64,000 nt of DNA from Streptomyces sp. NBC_01717. GTDB taxonomy: Bacteria; Actinomycetota; Actinomycetes; Streptomycetales; Streptomycetaceae. Both the position numbers and the translations under genes were made by a program. Below, piece after piece: positions 36,188 to 43,151 of this stretch. Within the stretch, counting starts at the first letter, position 1, and every line of letters starts with the position of its first letter. The notes beneath the pieces are model-generated. The model searched no databases. It was not told the origin of the DNA and worked only from the letters and a program-made list of their open reading frames with translations. The stretch spans positions 3,224,001 to 3,288,000 of the forward strand of contig NZ_CP109178.1 of assembly GCF_036248255.1 (NCBI RefSeq), written 5' to 3'.

Positions 36188-38635
36188 GTGACCGCCCGCA
36201 AGCCGCCCCGCAAAGCGCCCGATCCCACCGCGACCCCATCAGCGCCCGCTGCCGAGCCGACCCCAGCGGCCAAGCCGGCCCCCGCAGCCCCAGCGGCCAA
36301 GCCGGCGCTCTCAGGCTCCACGGCCACTGCGGCGCCCTCGGCACCCGCGGGCTCGGCGACCTCCCCGGCCAAGCGGAAGAAGACAGCGGAGAAGCGGGCC
36401 GATGCCTCTCCCCCGCGGCCGCGGCGTGGCGGCGGTCGCGGCCTCCGGCCGGTGCGGGCCCTCGACGACGCCGACCGGGGACGGCTGCTCGCCGGTGAGC
36501 ACCATGCCCCGCACGACCTCCTCGGCGCGCACATGGTCCGCGGCGGTGTGGCGATCCGGGTGCTCCGTCCGTACGCGCGATCGGTGACCGTGCTCGCCAA
36601 GGGGCTGCGGACCGAGCTGCACGACGACGGCGACGGCCTCTTCTCCGGTCTGCTGCCGATGCCGTCCGTCCCCGAGTACCAACTCCTGGTCGGCTACGCG
36701 GACAACGAGATCGAGGTCCATGATCCGTACCGCTTCCTGCCCGCGCTCGGCGATCTCGATCTGCATCTGATCGGCGAGGGACGGCACGAGGAGCTGTGGA
36801 CCGCCCTCGGCGCACAGCCCATGGAGCATCAGGGGGTCGCAGGTACGCGGTTCACCGTCTGGGCGCCCAATGCCCGCGGTGTGCGGGTCATCGGGGACTT
36901 CAACTACTGGGACGGCACGGGCTTCCCGATGCGTTCGCTCGGTTCCACCGGGGTCTGGGAGCTGTTCCTCCCCGCGATCGGCGAGGGTGCGCTCTACAAG
37001 TTCGACATCTGCCGCCCCGACGGTACGCACACGGTGCGCGCCGACCCGATGGCCCGCCGCACCGAGGTCCCGCCCGCCAACGCCTCGGTCGTGACGGCCT
37101 CGCACCATGAGTGGCAGGACCAGGAGTGGATGGCGCACCGCGGGGACGTACCCGTGCACGAGGCGCCGTTGTCCGTGTACGAGGTGCATCTGCCGTCCTG
37201 GCGGCCGGGACTCACGTACCGCCGGCTCGCCGAGCAACTTCCGTCCTATGTAAGGGATCTGGGGTTCACACATGTGGAGCTGATGCCGGTCTCCGAGCAC
37301 CCCTTCGGCGGCTCCTGGGGCTATCAGGTAACCGGCTTCTTCGCCCCGACGTCGCGCATGGGCACCCCTGACGACTTCCGGTATCTGATCGACGCGCTGC
37401 ACCGGTCCGGCATCGGCGTCATCGTCGACTGGGTGCCCGCGCACTTCCCGCGCGACGACTGGGCGCTCGCCGAGTTCGACGGCCGCCCGCTGTACGAGCA
37501 CTCGGACCCGGCACGCGCCGCGCACCCCGACTGGGGCACGCTCGAGTTCGACTTCGGTCGCACGGAGGTGCGCAACTTCCTGGTCGCCAACGCCACTTAC
37601 TGGTGCGAGGAGTTCCACATCGACGGACTGCGGGTCGACGCCGTCGCCTCGATGCTCTACCTCGACTACTCGCGCGAGGACGGGGGATGGTCTCCGAACG
37701 AGCACGGCGGCCGGGAGAATCTGGATGCTGTCGCCTTCCTCCAGGAGATGAACGCCACCGTGTACCGGCGCAATCCTGGCGTCGTCACCATCGCAGAGGA
37801 GTCCACCGCCTGGGACGGCGTCACGCGCGCCACCCACCATGTCGGCCCCGGCGGCTTCGGCGGGCTCGGCTTCGGACTGAAGTGGAACATGGGCTGGATG
37901 CACGACTCCTTGGAGTACGTCTCGAAGGAGCCGGTGCACCGCAAGTACCACCACAACGAGATGACCTTCTCGATGGTGTACGCCTACAGCGAGAACTACG
38001 TGCTGCCGATCTCGCACGACGAGGTGGTGCACGGCAAGCGGGCGCTGGTGTCGAAGATGCCCGGCGACTGGTGGCAGCAGCGTGCCAACCACCGGGCGTA
38101 CCTCGGTTACATGTGGGCGCACCCGGGCAAGCAGCTGCTGTTCATGGGGCAGGAGTTCGCCCAGGGCGCCGAGTGGTCGGAGGGCCACGGCCCGGACTGG
38201 TGGCTGCTCGACCCGTCGTACGCGGCGGAGGCGGACCACCGGGGCGTCCGGGACCTGGTGCGTGAGCTGAACGCGGTGTACACGGCGACACCGGCGCTGT
38301 GGCAACGGGACACCGTCCCCGAGGGCTTCGCCTGGGTCGACGGCGGAGCCGCCGAGGACAATGTCTTCGCCTTCCTGCGCTTCGACGCGGGCGGTGCGCC
38401 GCTGCTCGCGGTGTCGAACTTCTCGCCGGTGGTCCGTCACGAGTACCGGCTGGGCGTGCCGTCGTCCGTGTCCGCCTGGGCGGAGGTGCTCAACACGGAC
38501 GCGGCACGGTTCGGCGGCGGAGACGTCCTCAACCCGGATCCACTGAAGCCGGAGTCCGTCGCCGCCCACGGTCACCGCACGAGCGTCCAGCTCACTCTGC
38601 CGCCGCTGGCGACGATGTGGCTGAAGCCGGTGTGA
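36188..38635 (+). CDS. glgB: 1,4-alpha-glucan branching enzyme GlgB
   Basis: An 815-residue GH13_9 enzyme that introduces alpha-1,6 branches in the GlgE product. An unusual Ala/Pro/Lys-rich N-terminal tail of about 80 residues (with the repeat PAAKPA) precedes the N1 and CBM48 domains (TRFTVWAPNARGVRVIGDFNYWDG). The barrel has VIVDWVPAHFPRDDWAL, GLRVDAVASMLYLDY with the nucleophile Asp, TIAEESTAWDGVT with the acid Glu, and ISHDEVVHGK. The start is a GTG, with GAGGAGG 9 nt upstream. It is last of the glgE operon. Its final 44 nt overlap, tail to tail, the end of the helD-like gene on the other strand. Confidence 0.95.
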   Translation: MTARKPPRKAPDPTATPSAPAAEPTPAAKPAPAAPAAKPALSGSTATAAPSAPAGSATSPAKRKKTAEKRADASPPRPRRGGGRGLRPVRALDDADRGRLLAGEHHAPHDLLGAHMVRGGVAIRVLRPYARSVTVLAKGLRTELHDDGDGLFSGLLPMPSVPEYQLLVGYADNEIEVHDPYRFLPALGDLDLHLIGEGRHEELWTALGAQPMEHQGVAGTRFTVWAPNARGVRVIGDFNYWDGTGFPMRSLGSTGVWELFLPAIGEGALYKFDICRPDGTHTVRADPMARRTEVPPANASVVTASHHEWQDQEWMAHRGDVPVHEAPLSVYEVHLPSWRPGLTYRRLAEQLPSYVRDLGFTHVELMPVSEHPFGGSWGYQVTGFFAPTSRMGTPDDFRYLIDALHRSGIGVIVDWVPAHFPRDDWALAEFDGRPLYEHSDPARAAHPDWGTLEFDFGRTEVRNFLVANATYWCEEFHIDGLRVDAVASMLYLDYSREDGGWSPNEHGGRENLDAVAFLQEMNATVYRRNPGVVTIAEESTAWDGVTRATHHVGPGGFGGLGFGLKWNMGWMHDSLEYVSKEPVHRKYHHNEMTFSMVYAYSENYVLPISHDEVVHGKRALVSKMPGDWWQQRANHRAYLGYMWAHPGKQLLFMGQEFAQGAEWSEGHGPDWWLLDPSYAAEADHRGVRDLVRELNAVYTATPALWQRDTVPEGFAWVDGGAAEDNVFAFLRFDAGGAPLLAVSNFSPVVRHEYRLGVPSSVSAWAEVLNTDAARFGGGDVLNPDPLKPESVAAHGHRTSVQLTLPPLATMWLKPV

Positions 38636-40817
38636 TGACTCCGAGCCGCTGGGTGGCCCGGGTCAGCGCCACATAGAGATCGTTGGGGGTCATCAGCGCG
38701 GGCGCGACGACGAGAACCGTGTCGAACTCCAGGCCCTTGGCCTGGCGCGGGTCGAGCAGGACGACGGGCCGGTGCAGATCCAGCGGCCCGTCGTCGAGTC
38801 CGGTGAGTTCCGCGTGGAGCTCGCGCGGGGCGATGACGGCGAGCCTGCCCTCCGCCGGGGCCTCCGCCTCGGCGAGCCCGGCCACGTCGGCGAGCGGCAG
38901 GGTGCGCTCCCAGGGCCGTGCACCGGTGGAGCGGATGGAGCGCGGGGGTTCGAAGGCGGGGTCGGTGGCCCGGCGCCGCTCGGCCGCGTACTCCATGATC
39001 TCGGCGGGCGTACGGTAGTTGACCCCGAGCCGGGCCAGCTGCCAGCGGTCCTGGACGTGCGGTGCGAGGATCTCCTGCCAGGAGTCGCAGCCTGCCAGGT
39101 CGCCGGTCTGGGCCGGGTCGCCGACCAGGGTCATCGAGCGGGTCGGGCTGCGGCGCATCAGCAGCCGCCAGGCCATGGCCGACAGCTCCTGCGCCTCGTC
39201 GACGATGATGTGCCCGAACGCCCAGGTCCGGTCGGCGGCGGCGCGCTCGGCGGCGCTGCGGTGGTCGGCCTCCTCCTGACGCTCGGCGAACCGTTCGGCG
39301 TCGATGATGTCGTGCGCCGCGAGGACCTCGGAGGCGTCCTCGTCGATGTCCTCCTTGTCCTCGAACTCGTAGGTACGGGAGGCGTACGAGACGTCGAGGA
39401 CGCCCTGCGCGTAGGCGATCTGACGGGCCCGCTCGGCCTCGGCGGCGGCCCGGGCGGCGGAGTCGTCCGCACCGAGGAGCTCGGCGGCCTCGTCGAGGAG
39501 GGGCACGTCGGCGGGTGTCCAGGCGGCCTTCTTCGCGCGCCGGAGCAGCTCGGCGTCGCCCTCGGCCAGATGCGTGGGCTCCTCCAGATAGCCGGCGAGG
39601 AACTCCTGCGGGGTGAGCGGGGGCCACAGGGAGGTGATGGCGGCGTGCACCTCCGCGCTGGCGGCGATGCCCTTGCCGAGCTGGGCGATGTCGTCGGGGC
39701 CGAGGAAGTTCGGGCCGCCGTAGGGGTCGGCGCCGATGCGGTCGGCGAGTTGCGTGGTGAGATCGTCGATGATCCGGAAGGCGAAGGTGGGCAGGGCGAG
39801 GTTGTGCGGCAGCCCGGTCTCCCGGGCCTTGTGCCTCGCTTCGACCGCCATGTCCCAGTCGAGGATCAGCTCCCCGTCGTCGTGCGCGATGACGATCGGC
39901 TCGCCCTTCTCGGGCACCTGCTGCTGGTCCCGTACGGCCTCGGCCAGTACGCCGGCCATGTCCGCCCGGCCCTTGACGGCGGCGGCCGCCGGGCTGTCGG
40001 TGCCGGTGGCGTGCACGCCGGGGAACAGTTCACCGACCGTCGACAGCAGTACGCCGGTCTCCCCGAGCGAGGGCAGCACGTCGCCGATGTAGCCGAGGAA
40101 GGCCGGGTTGGGCCCGACGATCAGCACGGCCCGCTTGGCGAGCTGCTCGCGGTGCGCGTACAGCAGATACGCCGCCCGGTGCAGCGCGACCGCGGTCTTC
40201 CCGGTGCCCGGCCCTCCCTCGACGACGAGCACCCCGCGCTGCGGGGCGCGGATGATGTGGTCCTGTTCGGCCTGGATGGTCGAGACGATGTCGCCCATCC
40301 GGCCCGTGCGGGCGCTGTTCAGCGCGGCGAGCAGCACCTCGTCGGCGTCGTGCGACTCGTATCCGGTGCGGGTGGTGTCGGCGAGATCCATGATCTCGTC
40401 GTGCAATCCCGTGACCGTGTGCCCCTGCGTGGTGATGTGCCTCCTGCGGCGCAGACCCATCGGTTCATATCCGGTCGCGAGATAGAACGGCCGCGCGACG
40501 GGGGCCCGCCAGTCGATCAGCAACGGGGTGCGCTCGGCGTCGTCCCGCCGGATTCCGATGCGCCCGATGTGGTACGTGACTCCGTCGCGCCTGTCGATCC
40601 GTCCGAAACAGAGTCCCGTGACGGCCGCATTCAGCGAGGCAAGTGAGGCGGAGTGCTCGGCGACGCCGATATCGCGCTCCACCCGCGCCTGCCGACCGGT
40701 GCTGAGCTGCGCGATCGTGGTGCGCATGGCGGCTTCGGCCGCTGCCCGGAGCTGGTCGAGCCGCTCGTGGGCGAGGGAGACGAATTGCTGCTCCTGCCGC
40801 ATTTCCTCGGTTGACAA
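38592..40817 (-). CDS. helD: HelD-like RNA polymerase-associated UvrD-family ATPase
   Basis: A 741-residue superfamily 1 ATPase. An N-terminal coiled-coil arm of about 75 residues is followed by the HelD-type segment VTYHIGRIGIRRDD...PLLIDWRAPVARPFY. Walker A is EGGPGTGKTAVALHRAAYLLY, motif II is IIVDEAQELS, motif III is LVGDPAQTGD, and the C-terminal motifs include LDPRQAKGLEFDTV and YVALTRATQRLGVI. The long insert between motifs Ia and II (about residues 290-500) is typical of HelD proteins, which dislodge stalled RNA polymerase from DNA and in some actinobacteria protect from rifampicin. The start is a TTG with AGGAG 7 nt upstream. A plus-strand promoter overlaps this start codon. Confidence 0.88.
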   Translation of the reverse strand: MSTEEMRQEQQFVSLAHERLDQLRAAAEAAMRTTIAQLSTGRQARVERDIGVAEHSASLASLNAAVTGLCFGRIDRRDGVTYHIGRIGIRRDDAERTPLLIDWRAPVARPFYLATGYEPMGLRRRRHITTQGHTVTGLHDEIMDLADTTRTGYESHDADEVLLAALNSARTGRMGDIVSTIQAEQDHIIRAPQRGVLVVEGGPGTGKTAVALHRAAYLLYAHREQLAKRAVLIVGPNPAFLGYIGDVLPSLGETGVLLSTVGELFPGVHATGTDSPAAAAVKGRADMAGVLAEAVRDQQQVPEKGEPIVIAHDDGELILDWDMAVEARHKARETGLPHNLALPTFAFRIIDDLTTQLADRIGADPYGGPNFLGPDDIAQLGKGIAASAEVHAAITSLWPPLTPQEFLAGYLEEPTHLAEGDAELLRRAKKAAWTPADVPLLDEAAELLGADDSAARAAAEAERARQIAYAQGVLDVSYASRTYEFEDKEDIDEDASEVLAAHDIIDAERFAERQEEADHRSAAERAAADRTWAFGHIIVDEAQELSAMAWRLLMRRSPTRSMTLVGDPAQTGDLAGCDSWQEILAPHVQDRWQLARLGVNYRTPAEIMEYAAERRRATDPAFEPPRSIRSTGARPWERTLPLADVAGLAEAEAPAEGRLAVIAPRELHAELTGLDDGPLDLHRPVVLLDPRQAKGLEFDTVLVVAPALMTPNDLYVALTRATQRLGVITPASATSSPAAAE

Positions 40818-40840
40818 TTCAGCTCCTGGCGCGATAGGGT
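40811..40840 (+). promoter_or_regulatory. Near-consensus housekeeping promoter, divergent from helD
   Basis: TTGACA (40811-40816) and TAGGGT (40835-40840) are 18 nt apart, very close to the Streptomyces HrdB consensus. The -35 overlaps the TTG start codon of helD on the other strand. The predicted start point is near 40847. Confidence 0.8.
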
Positions 40841-40846
40841 ACGTTT

Positions 40847-40945
40847 ATTGAAGTTCTCCGTGCATTACAGTCCGTACACACACGGAACTATTCAATATAG
40901 GCGAAGAAATACCCCGGCCGTCAATTCGGACCGGGGTTTTTGTTT
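40847..40945 (+). ncRNA. Candidate small structured RNA of about 100 nt
   Basis: The transcript from the promoter at 40811-40840 would begin at the foot of a long stem. UAUUGAA (40846-40852) pairs with UUCAAUA (40891-40897), GUUC (40853-40856) with GAAC (40885-40888), and CGUG (40859-40862) with CACG (40881-40884), with only 2-nt bulges and an 18-nt loop. A short single-stranded stretch leads to an intrinsic terminator at 40911-40945. The segment is far less GC-rich than its surroundings. It may be a free small RNA, or an attenuated leader of the TIGR04222 gene 390 nt downstream. The frame across it is open but has no ribosome binding site. Confidence 0.55.
40911..40945 (+). terminator. Intrinsic terminator with T-tract
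   Basis: ACCCCGG (40911-40917) pairs with CCGGGGT (40931-40937), extended by CCG/CGG after a one-base bulge, and runs into TTTTTGTTT. Classical T-tract terminators are rare in this window, which makes this one stand out. Confidence 0.8.
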
Positions 40946-41237
40946 GCGTCCAGGAGCCGTCTGGCAAAGAGCCGGCACGCCTGTCGCATCGAGCGCGGCA
41001 CGCAGCCGGACGGGATGCCCCGCCGCAAGGCGGCGTCGCTCCGGAGAGCCGCGCGCCCGGAGTCGGGCACCCGGATGCGGTCGATGGCCGGGACCGCGAG
41101 CACGGGGGAAGCGAGCAGCTCGGAACAAGCTCAGAAAAAGCTCTGAAATCAGGCTTGTTCGGATTGACCGTGCTTCACGCGGAGATACCCCTCGCATACG
41201 CACATTCATCCGGAGCACGTCCGGATCGGGGGCTGCC
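40946..41237 (+). other. Non-coding stretch upstream of the TIGR04222 gene
   Basis: No gene is convincing. A dyad GAACAAGC (41123-41130) with GCTTGTTC (41153-41160), with A-rich sequence between the arms, and a TTGACC hexamer at 41164-41169 mark a probable promoter region for the downstream gene, but a -10 could not be placed. Confidence 0.4.
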
Positions 41238-42185
41238 ATGTGGACCACACTCACGCTCATCGACGCCGCGACCGCGCTGGTCGCTGCCACCGCCTGTCTG
41301 GCCCTCTCCGGTCGGCGGCTGCTGCCGTGGCGGCGCCGGGAACGCGCGCCCGACTTGAGTCCGTACGATGCGGCGTTTCTGGCGGGCGGACCGGAGCGGG
41401 TGGTGGAGACGGCGCTCCACGCCCTGTGGGGCAGTGACAACAACGTCGTGATCGGGTCGGGTGGACGGCTGCGGTTACCCGAGCCGTGGACGGGACCCGA
41501 GCATCCGGTGGAGCGTGCCGTGGTCGAGAAGTGGCGGACCTCCGGCTCCACGACCCCGACGCTGCTGCGGGTACGGGCGGTGCGGGCCGTGGCCGTACGC
41601 GAGATCGGCGACCGGCTCGTCTCGTACGGGCTGCTGATGGCCCCGCGACGCGCCCTGGCCCGTCTGTACGCCGCGCGTGGATTGGTCGTCGTGGCGTGCG
41701 GCACAGCGGTCCTGGCCGCCCTGGCCGTCCCGCAGGGGCTGCGGCGGACGGCACCGTTCATCGCGGTGACAGCCTGCTGTCTGGCCGTGCGGGTGCTGTG
41801 CCCGGCGCGGGGTCCGCTCACCCCGGCGGGCCGCCGTCGCCTCGCAGCGATACGCACCAGCGAGCCGTGGGCATCGGCCGCGCTCGGGGCCGTGGTGTTC
41901 GACGGCCGCAGCGCGCTGCCGGGTGAGCGCCGGCGCTCCCGGCGGTGGGACGGGGGCGGGGGCCGTCTGCCTTCGGTGGGCCGGATGCTGGTCAAGTACG
42001 GAAAGGCACTGGATCCGGACCACGACGACCGGAGCCCGGACAGCGGCGGCACCGGCAGCGACGACAGCTCCTACGGATCCGGCAGCTCCCACGACTCGTA
42101 CGGCTCCCACGGCTCCTCGTACGACGGAGGAGGTCACCACCACAGCTGCGGCGGTGGCAGCAGCTGTGGCGGCGGAAACCACTGA
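41238..42185 (+). CDS. TIGR04222-type membrane protein with Gly/Ser/His/Cys tail
   Basis: A 315-residue protein of unknown function. A first hydrophobic helix (residues 5-27) is followed by a cytoplasmic region with the family signature SPYDAAFLAGGPERVVETAL, two central hydrophobic helices (about 150-195), and a final 55 residues rich in Gly, Ser, Tyr and Asp that end in a HHHSCGGGSSCGGG run. The clustered His and Cys could bind a metal or form thioether or disulfide links; similar tails are seen in TIGR04222 proteins. The ATG has GGGGG about 6 nt upstream. It is convergent with trxA, 10 nt apart. A possible RNA-based control element lies upstream. Confidence 0.75.
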   Translation: MWTTLTLIDAATALVAATACLALSGRRLLPWRRRERAPDLSPYDAAFLAGGPERVVETALHALWGSDNNVVIGSGGRLRLPEPWTGPEHPVERAVVEKWRTSGSTTPTLLRVRAVRAVAVREIGDRLVSYGLLMAPRRALARLYAARGLVVVACGTAVLAALAVPQGLRRTAPFIAVTACCLAVRVLCPARGPLTPAGRRRLAAIRTSEPWASAALGAVVFDGRSALPGERRRSRRWDGGGGRLPSVGRMLVKYGKALDPDHDDRSPDSGGTGSDDSSYGSGSSHDSYGSHGSSYDGGGHHHSCGGGSSCGGGNH

Positions 42186-42195
42186 GCGTCGTGGC

Positions 42196-42537
42196 TCACA
42201 CCTTCTCGAGCACGTCCTCCAGCTCCTGAAGGAGCCTGCGCTTGGGCCGGGCGCCCACCATCGACTGCACCGGCTCGCCGGACCGGAACACCATCAGGGT
42301 CGGCATCGACAGCACCCCGTACCGGCTCGCGATCCCGGGGTTGTGGTCGACATCGAGCTGGACGATCTTGATGCGCCCGGCCTCCTCGGCGGCGATCGCG
42401 CTGAGCACGGGGGCGAGTTGGCGGCAGGGTCCGCACCAGTCGGCGGTGAACTCGACCAGTACGGGGAGCTCGGCCCCCAGCACCTCTCCGTCGAAGGTGG
42501 CGTCGGTGACCTCGGCCACGCCCTCTGCATGAATCAT
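42196..42537 (-). CDS. trxA: Thioredoxin
   Basis: A 113-residue cytosolic thioredoxin that reduces protein disulfides. The active site is WCGPC within VEFTADWCGPCRQLAPVL, the buried Asp is in the second strand region, and the cis-proline loop is SMPTLMVF. The length is normal. The ATG follows the merR stop by 3 nt with GGGAGG before it, so the two genes are one operon and the regulator probably controls the thioredoxin in response to a thiol or redox signal. A thioredoxin reductase is not in the window. Confidence 0.95.
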   Translation of the reverse strand: MIHAEGVAEVTDATFDGEVLGAELPVLVEFTADWCGPCRQLAPVLSAIAAEEAGRIKIVQLDVDHNPGIASRYGVLSMPTLMVFRSGEPVQSMVGARPKRRLLQELEDVLEKV

Positions 42538-42540
42538 CTG

Positions 42541-42945
42541 TCATCCTCCCAGTTCACAACGTGGTTCCGGGCCGCCAGGAAGCTCGGCCGCGGCCTCCAG
42601 CTCGGCCCTCGCGAGCTCCGCGCCCACCTGGGCGCGGACCGACTGGAGCTGCTCGATGAGCGAGTCGAGCTCGCCGAGCTTGCGCCGGTAGACGGCGAGC
42701 GAGGCGGGGCAGGCGTCACCGGCCGGGTGGCCGGCGCGCAGGCACTCGACGAACGGCCGGGTCTCCTCAAGATCGAACCCGAAGTCCTGCAGGGTCCGGA
42801 TCTGCTGCAGCAGACGCAGATCGTCCTCGTCGTACGTGCGGTACCCGTTCACGGCCCGCCGCGCAGGCAGCAGTCCGCGTGACTCGTAGTAGCGCAGAGT
42901 CCGCGTCGTCGTCCCGGCCCGCTCGGCCAGCTCCCCGATTCGCAT
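42541..42945 (-). CDS. MerR-family regulator of trxA
   Basis: A 134-residue regulator. The N-terminal winged helix is canonical (IGELAERAGTTTRTLRYYE, GYRTYDEDDLRLLQQI), followed by the dimerisation helix (KLGELDSLIEQLQSVRAQVG). Two cysteines, in VECLRAG and GDACPAS, sit where metal- or thiol-sensing MerR proteins carry theirs. I chose the ATG at 42945; the predicted start point coincides with it, so the mRNA should be leaderless. A dyad in the 20-nt promoter spacer fits autoregulation by DNA untwisting. The next gene is trxA, so a disulfide or electrophile signal is likely. Confidence 0.88.
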   Translation of the reverse strand: MRIGELAERAGTTTRTLRYYESRGLLPARRAVNGYRTYDEDDLRLLQQIRTLQDFGFDLEETRPFVECLRAGHPAGDACPASLAVYRRKLGELDSLIEQLQSVRAQVGAELARAELEAAAELPGGPEPRCELGG

Positions 42946-42951
42946 GCTTCG

Positions 42952-42983
42952 ACCGTAAAGGTTGACGCGGGCGTCAAGGCAAG
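42952..42983 (-). promoter_or_regulatory. MerR-type promoter of merR-trxA
   Basis: On the minus strand, CTTGCC (42983-42978) and TACGGT (42957-42952) are separated by 20 nt, longer than the usual 17-18. The spacer holds the dyad TTGACGC/GCGTCAA (42962-42968, 42971-42977). This is the classical MerR layout, in which the activator shortens an overlong spacer. The start point falls on or next to the ATG. Confidence 0.6.
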
Positions 42984-43054
42984 CACTGGGCTCTCCTCTC
43001 CCAGCCATTCCTTCAACTGCCCTTTACATTCAAGAAGTTAAGAGTGCATCGCCA

Positions 43055-43083
43055 TTGACGCCCCCCTGGCGTGCACCTACAAA
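43055..43083 (+). promoter_or_regulatory. Promoter of the GH16 gene
   Basis: TTGACG (43055-43060) and TACAAA (43078-43083) are 17 nt apart. The predicted start point, near 43090, falls inside the palindrome that follows. Confidence 0.6.
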
Positions 43084-43088
43084 AAGCG

Positions 43089-43102
43089 TGAGAGCGCTCT
43101 CA
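43089..43102. promoter_or_regulatory. LacI-type operator on the GH16 start point
   Basis: TGAGAGCGCTCTCA is a perfect 14-bp palindrome with the central CG typical of LacI-family operators. It resembles the CebR box of streptomycetes (TGGGAGCGCTCCCA) with two symmetrical changes. Its position over +1 suits a repressor. Confidence 0.6.
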
Positions 43103-43151
43103 AGACAGGTACCTCGTTCCCGTTCCCCCGCCCCCACCGGAGAGGTGTTCC

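Noticed and set aside
40848..41237. In-frame N-terminal extension of the TIGR04222 protein through the putative small RNA
   Set aside because: The frame is open, but it runs through an intrinsic terminator, has no ribosome binding site and does not look like the family. The ATG at 41238 has a ribosome binding site.
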